Source of the DNA: Peronospora farinosa
Taxonomy: Eukaryota > Oomycota > Peronosporomycetes > Peronosporales > Peronosporaceae
Assembly (NCBI GenBank): GCA_947646735.1
Contig: CANTFK010000991.1
Coordinates: 62,001-126,000, forward strand
DNA: 64,000 nucleotides
Direction of reading: 5' to 3'
This document shows positions 1 to 10,675 of this stretch, piece by piece (within the stretch, counting starts at the first letter, position 1; each line of letters opens with the position of its first letter). Below the pieces are notes generated by a model. It was not told where the DNA came from. It did not search any database and worked only from the letters and a program-made list of their open reading frames with translations. The translations under genes and the position numbers were made by a program.

Positions 1-1051
1 TCGGCTACGTTTAACCGTTTGGTGACGCAATTGTTTTGGCCTCATCGAAATTATGCACAAACGTACTTTAATAAAATATATTTCCATAATCGAGCTGAAC
101 ATGGGCGGTCAAATATTGAGAGCCATATTGTTCATTTACGAGCTGTGCTCGAGTGCATGCGCACTAATAAGCTATATGCTAATGCATCTAAGTGCATCTT
201 CGGGGCCGAAGAAATTCCTTTCTAGGGTGCTTCATTGGGAAGCGAGGCCTAAGAGCGGATCCCGCCAAGGTCAAAGCCATAGTCGATTGACCTGTTCCAC
301 AGTCTCAGACGGACTTGCGTAAATGGCTTGGCCTTGCCAATTACTTACACAAGTACAGCAAAAATTACGCTGATATGAATCGGCCATTATCCAATCTCCT
401 TAAAAAGGATGTGGAATGGTGTTGGTATGCCGAACATGAGGATGCTTTTCAAGCGGTGAAGGCTAGCCTTCTTCATGCTTCTATTTGGCTTTGCCAGACC
501 CTGACCGACCGTTTAGCGTCATCTGTGACGCATCGGATTTTGCCATTGGCAGTGCTCTGTTACGAACAGATGACGAAGGTTGAGAGCGTGTAATCGCTTT
601 TGAATCTCGCCAGCTGAAAGCTGCAGAGAAGAACTATTTAGTTCATGACAAAGAGCTACTTGCGATGAAGCATGCTCTAGTCAAATTCAGAGTTCATCTG
701 CTGGGCCCAAAGCCTTTTGTGATCTATACCGATCATGCGTCTTTACGCACTGCGACTCAGTCGCCGCATCTCTCGCAGAGAATGGCCAGATGGCTGTCAT
801 TCTTTGCCGAATATAATTTGGAGGTAAAATATATGCCGGGCAAGCAAACTGCTTTGGATGATGCGTTGTCACGCAGACCTGACTATGATCTTGCTCATGT
901 TACGACGTTGTCGTCTTCTATCATTGATCTCATTCGATCAGCGTATGCTACAGATGATCACTGTATAGCGATGCTACATGATATTGGTAGTGATGAGTTT
1001 AAAGACTCGGACATTAAATTGTCGGCACGATTACGTGCGAGCCTCCATTGA
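1..1051 (+). pseudogene. el1L reverse transcriptase and RNase H, broken
   Basis: The first 225 bases encode the RT palm region. The position of the Y-x-D-D catalytic box reads YFNK instead (about 66-78), so both aspartates are lost. 315-593 is the connection region (LGLANYLHKYSKNYADM). 665-1051 is RNase H (YTDHASLRT, then the DDALSRRPDYD tail typical of gypsy RNase H). Frames change between the blocks at about 230-310 and 590-665. The same lesions occur in el1R, so they predate the split of the two copies. Confidence 0.85.
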
Positions 1052-2621
1052 TATTCTATCGATCAGGGGCTGTTGTACTATCGTACGGATGTAGCGGATC
1101 CTCCGCGTATTGTAGTTCCTCATGACGAGGACCTGAAGTATCGTATCCTCTATGAGGTACATGACACCGTCATCGGTGGTCATTTGGGTCGTGAAAGACC
1201 TATGGAGCAGTATGCCAAAGTTATTGGTGGCCCAAATTATACAAATGGGTGAGCACATATGTGCGTACGTGTGAAACGTGTCAACGGGTGAAACCCTCAC
1301 CCCATTCGGCAGCGCCGCTGGCTAGTTTGCCTATTCCCACTGGGTGCTGGGAGTCCATTAGTATGGACTTTGTGTTTGTCCTACCGAAAGATTCGCATGG
1401 CAACACAGGTATTGTGGTCTTTTTTGACCGTTTGAGCAAGATGGCTCACTTAGCGGCTGTGCCAGACTCGATCGATGGTGTGGGTACAGCGGAGCTGTTT
1501 ATCGATCGGGTGTTTCGCCAACATGACTTGCTAGTGGCAATTGTTTCTGATCGTGATCCTCGTTTTACGAGTAAATATTAGAAGTCCGTCTTCCAGGTGC
1601 TACGGCACCCGTTTGGACATGTTCACAGCGGATCATCCGCAGACCGATGGTCAAACGAACGCGTAAATCGCGTTGTTGAAGATATCCTCCGCAGTGTTTG
1701 TGCTGAAACGCCTAAGCGTTGGGGATCTATGCTTCCTATAGTTGAGTTTGCACTCAATAACTCCGTGCACGCCTCTACCGGCTACACTCCGTTCTATGTG
1801 AATGGTCTCACACACTCACGCGTTTCGTTAAACCAACTAAAATAAAAATTAATCCATAAGATAAAGTATTTTTTAACTTCTAAATCAAAATGTAATAAAT
1901 TTAGATACCACCGAGTGGTTCAGGGCTTGGTGGGGGGGAAGTGGCCGATCGGCTTGCTGATGTCAGCCCTAATACTGTTAAGAAACAGGTGAATACGTTT
2001 CTCGCAACGCGACTAAATGTCTTACATGTGCAAGATGCAATGGCTGATAGTCAAGACAAACAAAAAGAATATGCAGATGCTAAAGGAAGAAGTTGTATTA
2101 ATGATTATGAGGTAGGAGACCAAGTGTTACTTAATGCTAAAAACCTACCTACCAATGTAGTGTCTGCTGTCTTTAAGACGAAGTCGCGTCCGCGCTTTAT
2201 CGGACCCTTTACGGTCATTGCCAAGAAAGGCCTAGCGCGTACGCTTAATTCACCGCGCAAATTGCGTACACATCCCGTGTTATACGTCGGCATGCTCAAA
2301 CCATATCGGGATCCGTCCCAAATAGACGCTAAGGCGCTCGCGCCGAGTTTATCGGTATTGCCGCGGGACGAATCATCTGCACCAACAGATCAAGCTGACC
2401 CTGTACTCGGGTTCGGCTCTCTTCCAGTGACTCAAGACGGGAGTTCATCGACTGCACATCCTCACGGAGAGACTGCACCTCTTGAAGAAGCTCGGCGTGA
2501 GCTTGTGCCGATACACCGGCCTCCTCCGGCTTTGCTTGATGAACAGGGGAACCTTCAGGTCCATGTTGAACGTCTGTTGCAGAAACGTCGACGCCATGGT
2601 CAAAACCAGCATCTGGTGTAG
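1052..2621 (+). pseudogene. el1L integrase, broken
   Basis: 1052-1300 carries the degraded zinc-binding region ending in the C-x2-C of TCETCQRVKPSP. 1249-1581 carries the catalytic core with SMDFVFVLPK and VSDRDPRFTSK, the two DDE aspartates. 1597-1845 continues the core and ends at a stop. About 80 bases of AT-rich DNA (about 1842-1920) interrupt the gene. 1941-2621 is the C-terminal domain with RPRFIGPFTVI and THPVLYVGMLKPY. The end of this frame overlaps the opposite-strand gene, so its last 90 or so residues may not be protein-coding on this strand. No clear chromodomain was seen. Confidence 0.8.
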
Positions 2622-3628
2622 TGGCGGGGATATCCCGAGTCGTGGAACTCATGGGAGTTCGAGGTTCCCCTTCGGCAGGATTGCCCATACGCCGTGGACG
2701 TTTTTGAGCGTCGTGCGCAGGGTCTGCCTGTTGGCGATGACGCTTCTCACCAGTAGTGGTGGGGGTAGGCGAGTTAGCGGCCTCGGCCTGTCATGAACTC
2801 GCGGCTACAGGTGTAGCCGAAACATTGGGGTGCTGGGTAGCAGACGCATAATGCGTTCGTTGGGATTTCAATTTTCCTCGGGCCTTCAATTTAGCGTAAT
2901 CGTAACGCATTTTCCGTTCAAATCGAATATCTGCCACATCGGCACTTGCCCGTAGGCCCACATGCTGCTTAAACGTCGCGCATAATACGCCCAGCGGCTA
3001 AAAGCCGTGTCTTCTTCTTCCTCGGTTTCCCCCGCGAACAGAAGGATGGGAAAGACCTTTATGGGAGAGACTGGCGCACCGCGCACTTGCCTGTTGAGGC
3101 GTGCCAAGTATTGGCTTTGCGTAGTGATATGAGGTTTCATATATCGTTGTCGAAGGGCCGTTCGCGTAGCAACATCCTCGGGTGAAATGGCCTCAATCCC
3201 AATGGCCCAGCCAGAAATGGAATGTCCAGATGCCTCCTTTAGGCGTTCTTCCACTGTAGGTGGATTGAACCTATACTGTCGGTGGTCCTGAAGCCTCGCC
3301 ATATTCTTCGTCCGGCGCTTGGCACCTTCCTCTTGGTCGATGGTCTGCTGTTGCTGCTCGTCGAGGGGGTTAGTAACCGTCGCTGATGACGATACGTCAG
3401 GCGGGTCACGTAACGCTGTTAGCGCATCTGCAGCACCACGTTCAGGAACGGATTCGGTGCATGACTAGTGTCATCTTCACCCGTAAGGGTGGTTATAGGG
3501 GACCCATCGGGTCCCACAAAGACGGTGTCACTTTCGTAATCAACCGCTTCGTCAAGGTCGCCTTCGATAAGGTCCCGTAGAGTCTGTGACTCATTGCCAA
3601 TAGGCGTCATTTTGTGTGCCGTAAACAA
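2329..3628 (-). pseudogene. el1L antisense gene (aORF), frame-broken
   Basis: An additional coding region on the strand opposite to pol, read from 3628 down to 2329. It occurs as three open blocks (3628-3419, 3302-2886, 2688-2329) separated by frame changes and one stop. It is the mirror of the el1R copy (5327-6626), where the layout is described. Its start lies 91 nt inside the 3' LTR. The C-terminal block is a probable coiled coil (LLQEVQSLREDVQ). Function is unknown. Confidence 0.6.
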
Positions 3629-3708
3629 CCGTAAGGTTTTAACGTTCGCTAAAGCACTACCTCAAAGAGGAAAGATGTCGAATGACATTCTATGGGAACG
3701 TCAGTCTG

Positions 3709-3719
3709 GTGGGGGAGAG
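3709..3719 (+). promoter_or_regulatory. Polypurine tract of el1L
   Basis: A purine run (GTGGGGGAGAG) lies immediately before the 3' LTR. It is the expected primer site for plus-strand DNA synthesis. The mirror copy is at 5235-5245. Confidence 0.75.
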
Positions 3720-4348
3720 TGTAACGGGGTTACACGACGGTTGTAACACCATCCGAAAGTTTACGGTTGAAGTTTCCTTATTATTGCGTATAATGCATTA
3801 TGATACTTCTCTTTAGAGAGGTATTGAGTATGATACGGTATTCGATAATACCGTATCTTATCGATTGGGATTCGATAAATCGATAACGCTGTACTAAGTA
3901 CATCATACACAGATGTTTAGACGATACGTCGTCCAATAGCAAAGTCTGCATATTATAATTACTATTGTAGTAATTAATCTAGTGTAGTGTACTTGAGTAG
4001 GACTATTCATAAAATCTTAAAGCATAAATAAAATCAGTTCTCATTTTGAGTTTAAGATCGCAAGTCGTTCTGACTTGTTCTCTTGTGCACTTCGTGCGTT
4101 GGTTCTCTAAACCTCTAAGCTTCTAGCTTGTTCTTGCACTCTGTGCGTTGGTTCTCTGAACCTTAAGCTTATTGCTTGCTGACTAAAAGTCTCTTTCCTC
4201 GTTCGTTAGAACAGGGTGCCTTTAAGTCGTTTGAGTAGTTCTTTAGAACTAAAAGGCTTTTAGCCTTAACTCTATTTAGTTCTCTAGAACTAAGATGCTT
4301 CCAGCCTTAAGTATTCCTCTGGCTAAAGAGCTATGCAGCTCTGCTACA
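3720..4348 (+). repeat. 3' LTR of el1L (629 bp)
   Basis: It begins TGTAACGGGG and ends GCTCTGCTACA (TG...CA ends). It matches the LTRs at 4608-5234 and 11774-12401 almost base for base. The last 280 bases are a close-packed series of mini-hairpins (see findings). A longer inverted repeat, GATACGGTAT with ATACCGTATC, lies at about 3833-3859. Confidence 0.92.
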
Positions 4349-4607
4349 TTCTACGCTGCCAGTATTTTAATTTATCCTTTTCCTTTGAATAGTAGGCTGC
4401 TTTACGTAGGTGAAGACCCGTCTTTTCGACGATGCGCAGTAGTATATATAGGCATTTTAACGCAGCACTTTGTTAGAATGTTTACCCGTCGTCTCGACGA
4501 TTTGATGCGCAAAGTCTACGCTAATAGAATATTGACCTATTGATTTACATAAAAGAATCCAGTTGCCTTAGGTAAAATGAATGTATAAAATACAATGTAT
4601 AGGAGGG
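4349..4607. other. Spacer between the two el1 copies
   Basis: 259 bp of unique DNA at the centre of palindrome 1. I see no convincing gene in it. It contains two related mini-hairpin motifs, CGTCTTTTCGACG near 4420 and CGTCGTCTCGACG near 4489, each followed by GATGCGC-type sequence. These resemble the LTR hairpins and could be old LTR debris. Confidence 0.6.
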
Positions 4608-5234
4608 TGTAGCGGAGCTGCATAGCTCTTTAGCCAGAGGAATACTTAAGGCTGGAAGCATCTTAGTTCTAGAGAACTAAATAGAGTTAAGGCTAAAAGC
4701 CTCTTAGTTCTAAAGAACTACTCAAACGACTTAAAGGCACCCTGTTCTAACGAACGAGGAAAGAGACTTTTAGTCAGCAAGCAATAAGCTTAAGGTTCAG
4801 AGAACCAACGCACAGAGTGCAAGAACAAGCTAGAAGCTTAGAGGTTTAGAGAACCAACGCACGAAGTGCACAAGAGAACAAGTCAGAACGACTTGCGATC
4901 TTAAACTCAAAATGAGAACTGATTTTATTTATGCTTTAAGATTTTATGAATAGTCCTACTCAAGTACACTACACTAGATTAATTACTACAATAGTAATTA
5001 TAATATGCAGACTTTGCTATTGGACGACGTATCGTCTAAACATCTGTGTATGATGTACTTAGTACAGCGTTATCGATTTATCGAATCCCAATCGATAAGA
5101 TACGGTATTATCGAATACCGTATCATACTTAATACCTCTCTAAAGAGAAGTATCATAATGCATTATATGCAATAAAAGGAAACTTCAACCGTAAACTTTC
5201 GGATGGTGTTACAACCGTCGTGTAACCCCGTTAC
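4608..5234 (-). repeat. 3' LTR of el1R (627 bp)
   Basis: On the + strand it starts TGTAGCGGAGC and ends CCGTTACA. On the element's own strand it is TGTAACGGGG...GCTCCGCTACA. The pyrimidine run at 5235-5246 is the polypurine tract read from the other strand. It contains the same hairpin series as 3720-4348. Confidence 0.92.
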
Positions 5235-5326
5235 ACTCTCCCCCACCAGACTGACGTTCCCATAGAATGTCATTCGACATCTTTCCTCTTTGAGGTAGTG
5301 CTTTAGCGAACGTTAAAACCTTACGG

Positions 5327-6626
5327 TTGTTTACGGCACACAAAATGACGCCTATTGGCAATGAGTCACAGACTCTACGGGACCTTATCGAAGGCGACCT
5401 TGACGAAGCGGTTGATTACGAAAGTGACACCGTCTTTGTGGGACCCGATGGGTCCCCTATAACCACCCTTACGGGTGAAGATGACACTAGTCATGCACCG
5501 AATCCGTTCCTGAACGTGGTGCTGCAGATGCGCTAACAGCGTTACGTGACCCGCCTGACGTATCGTCATCAGCGACGGTTACTAACCCCCTCGACGAGCA
5601 GCAACAGCAGACCATCGACCAAGAGGAAGGTGCCAAGCGCCGGACGAAGAATATGGCGAGGCTTCAGGACCACCGACAGTATAGGTTCAATCCACCTACA
5701 GTGGAAGAACGCCTAAAGGAGGCATCTGGACATTCCATTTCTGGCTGGGCCATTGGGATTGAGGCCATTTCACCCGAGGATGTTGCTACGCGAACGGCCC
5801 TTCGACAACGATATATGAAACCTCATATCACTACGCAAAGCCAATACTTGGCACGCCTCAACAGGCAAGTGCGCGGTGCGCCAGTCTCTCCCATAAAGGT
5901 CTTTCCCATCCTTCTGTTCGCGGGGGAAACCGAGGAAGAAGAAGACACGGCTTTTAGCCGCTGGGCGTATTATGCGCGACGTTTAAGCAACATGTGGGCC
6001 TACGGGCAAGTGCCGATGTGGCAGATATTCGATTTGAACGGAAAATGCGTTACGATTACGCTAAATTGAAGGCCCGAGGAAAATTGAAATCCCAACGAAC
6101 GCATTATGCGTCTGCTACCCAGCACCCCAATGTTTCGGCTACACCTGTAGCCGCGAGTTCATGACAGGCCGAGGCCGCTAACTCGCCTACCCCCACCACT
6201 ACTGGTGAGAAGCGTCATCGCCAACAGGCAGACCCTGCGCACGACGCTCAAAAACGTCCACGGCGTATGGGCAATCCTGCCGAAGGGGAACCTCGAACTC
6301 CCATGAGTTCCACGACTCGGGATATCCCCGCCACTACACCAGATGCTGGTTTTGACCATGGCGTCGACGTTTCTGCAACAGACGTTCAACATGGACCTGA
6401 AGGTTCCCCTGTTCATCAAGCAAAGCCGGAGGAGGCCGGTGTATCGGCACAAGCTCACGCCGAGCTTCTTCAAGAGGTGCAGTCTCTCCGTGAGGATGTG
6501 CAGTCGATGAACTCCCGTCTTGAGTCACTGGAAGAGAGCCGAACCCGAGTACAGGGTCAGCTTGATCTGTTGGTGCAGATGATTCGTCCCGCGGCAATAC
6601 CGATAAACTCGGCGCGAGCGCCTTAG
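5327..6626 (+). pseudogene. el1R antisense gene (aORF), frame-broken
   Basis: This coding region runs opposite to el1R pol and starts 92 nt inside the 3' LTR. Block 1 (5327-5536) is acidic and contains DLDEAVDYESDTVFVG. A shift near 5510 leads into a frame that passes through RRTKNMARLQ to the 138-residue block at 5653-6069, with the pair FPILLFAGETEEEEDTAF. A second shift near 6015 gives a frame with ADIRFERKMRYDYAKLK. One in-frame TGA (about 6163) precedes a basic stretch and the C-terminal coiled coil (6267-6626). Total span is about 433 codons, close to the intact 421-codon el2 frame. I do not recognise a domain. Confidence 0.6.
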
Positions 6627-7905
6627 CGTCTATTTGGGACGGATCCCGATATGGTTTGAGCATGCCGACGTATAACACGGGATGTGTACGCAATTTGCGC
6701 GGTGAATTAAGCGTACGCGCTAGGCCTTTCTTGGCAATGACCGTAAAGGGTCCGATAAAGCGCGGACGCGACTTCGTCTTAAAGACAGCAGACACTACAT
6801 TGGTAGGTAGGTTTTTAGCATTAAGTAACACTTGGTCTCCTACCTCATAATCATTAATACAACTTCTTCCTTTAGCATCTGCATATTCTTTTTGTTTGTC
6901 TTGACTATCAGCCATTGCATCTTGCACATGTCGTAAGACATTTAGTCGCGTTGCGAGAAACGTATTCACCTGTTTCTTAACAGTATTAGGGCTGACATCA
7001 GCAAGCCGATCGGCCACTTCCCCCCACCAAGCCCTGAACCACTCGGTGGTATCTAAATTTATTACATTTTGATTTAGAAGTTAAAAAATACTTTATCTTA
7101 TGGATTAATTTTTATTTTAGTTGGTTTAACGAAACGCGTGAGTGTGTGAGACCATTCACATAGAACGGAGTGTAGCCGGTAGAGGCGTGCACGGAGTTAT
7201 TGAGTGCAAACTCAACTATAGGAAGCATAGATCCCCAACGCTTAGGCGTTTCAGCACAAACACTGCGGAGGATATCTTCAACAACGCGATTTACGCGTTC
7301 GTTTGACCATCGGTCTGCGGATGATCCGCTGTGAACATGTCCAAACGGGTGCCGTAGCACCTGGAAGACGGACTTCTAATATTTACTCGTAAAACGAGGA
7401 TCACGATCAGAAACAATTGCCACTAGCAAGTCATGTTGGCGAAACACCCGATCGATAAACAGCTCCGCTGTACCCACACCATCGATCGAGTCTGGCACAG
7501 CCGCTAAGTGAGCCATCTTGCTCAAACGGTCAAAAAAGACCACAATACCTGTGTTGCCATGCGAATCTTTCGGTAGGACAAACACAAAGTCCATACTAAT
7601 GGACTCCCAGCACCCAGTGGGAATAGGCAAACTAGCCAGCGGCGCTGCCGAATGGGGTGAGGGTTTCACCCGTTGACACGTTTCACACGTACGCACATAT
7701 GTGCTCACCCATTTGTATAATTTGGGCCACCAATAACTTTGGCATACTGCTCCATAGGTCTTTCACGACCCAAATGACCACCGATGACGGTGTCATGTAC
7801 CTCATAGAGGATACGATACTTCAGGTCCTCGTCATGAGGAACTACAATACGCGGAGGATCCGCTACATCCGTACGATAGTACAACAGCCCCTGATCGATA
7901 GAATA
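6334..7905 (-). pseudogene. el1R integrase, broken
   Basis: Blocks in coding order are: the zinc-finger region (about 7905-7660, ending TCETCQRVKPSP), the catalytic core at 7708-7376 (SMDFVFVLPK and VSDRDPRF aspartates) and 7360-7112, an AT-rich interruption near 7040-7118, and the C-terminal domain at 7017-6334 (RFIGPFTV, RTHPVLYVGML). The stop after the core and the AT-rich piece are shared with el1L. The 3' end overlaps the opposite-strand aORF by about 290 bases. Confidence 0.8.
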
Positions 7906-9428
7906 TCAATGGAGGCTCGCACGTAATCGTGCCGACAATTTAATGTCCGAGTCTTTAAACTCATCACTACCAATATCATGTAGCATCGCTATACAGTGAT
8001 CATCTGTAGCATACGCTGATCGAATGAGATCAATGATAGAAGACGACAACGTCGTAACATGAGCAAGATCATAGTCAGGTCTGCGTGACAACGCATCATC
8101 CAAAGCAGTTTGCTTGCCCGGCATATATTTTACCTCCAAATTATATTCGGCAAAGAATGACAGCCATCTGGCCATTCTCTGCGAGAGATGCGGCGACTGA
8201 GTCGCAGTGCGTAAAGACGCATGATCGGTATAGATCACAAAAGGCTTTGAGCCCAGCAGATGAACTCTGAATTTGACTAGAGCATGCTTCATCGCAAGTA
8301 GCTCTTTGTCATGAACTAAATAGTTCTTCTCTGCAGCTTTCAGCTGGCGAGATTCAAAAGCGATTACACGCTCTCAACCTTCGTCATCTGTTCGTAACAG
8401 AGCACTGCCAATGGCAAAATCCGATGCGTCACAGATGACGCTAAACGGTCGGTCAGGGTCTGGCAAAGCCAAATAGAAGCATGAAGAAGGCTAGCCTTCA
8501 CCGCTTGAAAAGCATCCCCATGTTCGGCATACCAACACCATTCCACATCCTTTTTAAGGAGATTGGATAATGGCCGATTCATATCAGCGTAATTTTTGCT
8601 GTACTTGTGTAAGTAATTGGCAAGGCCAAGCCATTTACGCAAGTCCGTCTGAGACTGTGGAACAGGTCAATCGACTATGGCTTTGACCTTGGCGGGATCC
8701 GCTCTTAGGCCTCGCTTCCCAATGAAGCACCCTAGAAAGGAATTTCTTCGGCCCCGAAGATGCACTTAGATGCATTAGCATATAGCTTATTAGTGCGCAT
8801 GCACTCGAGCACAGCTCGTAAATGAACAATATGGCTCTCAATATTTGACCGCCCATGTTCAGCTCGATTATGGAAATATATTTTATTAAAGTACGTTTGT
8901 GCATAATTTCGATGAGGCCAAAACAATTGCGTCACCAAACGGTTAAACGTAGCCGAAGCATTCGATAGCCCTTGGGTCATCACCAACCACTCCCAGAGCA
9001 TACCGCTAGGAGTACTAACAGCAGTAAGCGGAATATCGCTAGCTCGCATATGCAATTGATAATAACCATCGACTCAGTCGAGCGCACTGTACATGGTACA
9101 ACTGACCATATTGTTTTGAAGAACATCCTTTCTAGGTATTGGTCTGCGCAGGTATAGTGGCTGCATTGAGCTTATTATAAGCATGAACGATACGCCATAT
9201 ACCATTCGGTTTCTTAACACAGAAAGTGGGTGTCGAGCGCGGAGATTTGCTCTCACGCACCATGCCCGCCGCGTGCTTTGCACGAAAGAACTCGTCAATG
9301 ACGTCACACTGTTCTTTGGGTAAAGGCCACTGCCGTGTTACGCAGTATTTGGTTCCAGGAACCAATTCAATTTCATGCCGTACACCCCTATCAGGCGGTA
9401 GAACCGACGGTGGATCGTGACACACCAC
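7906..9428 (-). pseudogene. el1R reverse transcriptase and RNase H, broken
   Basis: 9428-9132 is the RT fingers (HEIELVPGTKYCVTRQWPLP, then WRIVHAYNKLNAATIPAQT). 9055-8732 is the palm with MLWEWLVMTQGLSNASATFN, where the catalytic Y-x-D-D reads YFNK. 8642-8364 is the thumb/connection. 8292-7906 is RNase H with YTDHASLRT and LDDALSRRPDYD. At least three frame changes separate the blocks. With both catalytic aspartates of the RT box gone, the enzyme would be inactive even if frames were restored. Confidence 0.85.
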
Positions 9429-9521
9429 GTCCTGAAATTCGTTAACGAAAGGATAGTAGGGATCTGAAGGGTTCTTCAGAATAGATGCTCCACTACGTGA
9501 ACTTAGTGTCGTCTTTGTATC

Positions 9522-10661
9522 TTAGAGGACTGTCTCATCGACAAGCGAGGATGAGTTCAGCTCGAGATTAGGTCGAATGACCACCATATCGGATAGATCA
9601 CCAGCCTTCAAGGCTTGATGAAATTCATCCACAGACATTTCGTCTAGCTCTAAGAGAGCATTCAATGATGGGAGGGCCTCAAGGTCAACCTCACCATCTG
9701 CATCACCTGTCACTCCGTTGACCAGGGTGTACAACTGGTCACTGACATTACTACGTGATAAAACAGACGCTTTACGTCTCGCAGCCGCCATCTGGAGACG
9801 CTGTCGTCTCATTGACGACACCGTACTTTTTAAAGTACTTGGGATACCATCATCCCCAAGTTCAACAGATTCCTTGACCTTAATCTGCCCTATGCGATAG
9901 CCGATGTCGGTATTGACATCCAGTGGGTCACTAGTACCAGTGACTTCACTAACAAGGTCATCGACCTTCACTTCCTCTATACGAGAGCCGATGTCATTAC
10001 CGACATCCAGTGAATCGCATTTACAGCCAATATCACTAACAAGGTCATCGACCTTCACTTTCTCTATACAAGAGCCGATGTCATTACCGACATTCAGTGA
10101 ATCGCATTTACAGCCAATATCACTAACAAGGTCATCGACCTTCACTTTCTCTATACGAGAGCCGATGTCATTACCGACATCCAGTGAATCGCATTTACAG
10201 CCAATATCACTAACAAGGTCATCGACCTTCACTTCCTCTATACGAGAGCCGATGTCATTACCGACATCCAGTGAATCGCATTTACAGCCAATATCACTAA
10301 CAAGGTCATCGACCTTCACTTTCTCTATACAAGAGCCGATGTCATTACCGACATCCAGTGAATCGCATTTACAGCCAATATCACTAACAAGGTCATCGAC
10401 CTTCACTTGCTCTATACAAGAGCCGATGTCATTACCGACATTCAGTGAATCGCATTTACAGCCAATATCACTAACAAGGTCATCGACCTTCACTTTCTCT
10501 ATACGAGAGCCGATGTCATTACCGACATCCAGTGCCTCAATTTTACTATGAGTATCACTCAACGGAGTACGTGCCGCTCCACTAGGTGTCACTGAGCCCT
10601 GCTCGACACTATTATTATTGACATTGGAAATTATCAACTCAGACACTCCAATGTCCAGCAC
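9522..10661 (-). CDS. el1R pol linker with 29-residue tandem repeats
   Basis: An open frame of about 379 codons between protease and RT. Most of it is a tandem array of a 29-residue unit built on [20 protein letters not shown] plus IGCKCDSLD. The C-terminal 45 residues ([18 protein letters not shown], then [10 protein letters not shown]) align by eye with the equivalent el2 linker (LSEMTWDLFLSELKEGK, SSSTMDESVL), so this is part of the polyprotein and not a separate gene. It follows the gag-protease frame after a small frame change at about 10670. The role of this linker is not known to me; in el2 it is also repetitive but unrelated in sequence. Confidence 0.7.
   Translation of the reverse strand: MLDIGVSELIISNVNNNSVEQGSVTPSGAARTPLSDTHSKIEALDVGNDIGSRIEKVKVDDLVSDIGCKCDSLNVGNDIGSCIEQVKVDDLVSDIGCKCDSLDVGNDIGSCIEKVKVDDLVSDIGCKCDSLDVGNDIGSRIEEVKVDDLVSDIGCKCDSLDVGNDIGSRIEKVKVDDLVSDIGCKCDSLNVGNDIGSCIEKVKVDDLVSDIGCKCDSLDVGNDIGSRIEEVKVDDLVSEVTGTSDPLDVNTDIGYRIGQIKVKESVELGDDGIPSTLKSTVSSMRRQRLQMAAARRKASVLSRSNVSDQLYTLVNGVTGDADGEVDLEALPSLNALLELDEMSVDEFHQALKAGDLSDMVVIRPNLELNSSSLVDETVL
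9901..10545. repeat. 87-bp minisatellite, about 7 units
   Basis: The motif CCGATGTCATTACCGACAT recurs every 87 bases (9988, 10075 and onward), with a degenerate first unit at about 9901. Units differ at only a few positions, such as CGAGAG/CAAGAG and ACATCC/ACATTC. 87 is divisible by three, so gain or loss of units keeps the reading frame. The opposite strand is also open through the array, which is a by-product of the repeat. Confidence 0.95.
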
Positions 10662-10675
10662 ACTAACCGACTCAG

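Larger units (their letters stand above)
1..4348 (+). mobile_element. el1L: Ty3/gypsy element, 3' part only
   Basis: This is the 3' part of a gypsy-type LTR retrotransposon cut by the window start. Order on the + strand is reverse transcriptase, RNase H, integrase, integrase C-terminus, polypurine tract and 3' LTR (3720-4348). An additional frame lies on the opposite strand between pol and the LTR. RNase H before integrase is the Ty3/gypsy order. Pol is broken into many short frames, so the copy is dead for autonomous transposition. Confidence 0.9.
1..8956. repeat. Palindrome 1: tail-to-tail el1 gypsy copies
   Basis: Bases 1-4348 are nearly identical to the reverse complement of 4608-8956, around a 259-bp unique spacer. 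Only a few differences are visible: a 3-nt gap in the integrase region near 2025, and single substitutions such as a Pro/Ser change in RNase H. Both arms share the same lesions, including the changed RT active site and an AT-rich insertion in integrase. Homology stops exactly at the outer ends of the two 3' LTRs. That fits two tail-to-tail insertions of one defective family, or recombination between them, better than duplication of host DNA. The left arm runs off the window. Confidence 0.9.

Noticed and set aside
7657..7926. 89-codon + strand frame opposite el1R integrase (and 1031-1300 on - in el1L)
   Set aside because: It is antisense to the integrase zinc-finger region and is not part of the aORF block. 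No similarity to the el2 antisense gene.
9901..10545. Possible CRISPR array
   Set aside because: Units are contiguous 87-bp tandem repeats with no unique spacers, inside a eukaryotic retroelement coding frame.
9904..10551. 215-codon + strand frame with [15 protein letters not shown] repeats
   Set aside because: It is the shadow of the 87-bp repeat on the other strand. The minus frame continues into sequence alignable with the el2 pol linker.
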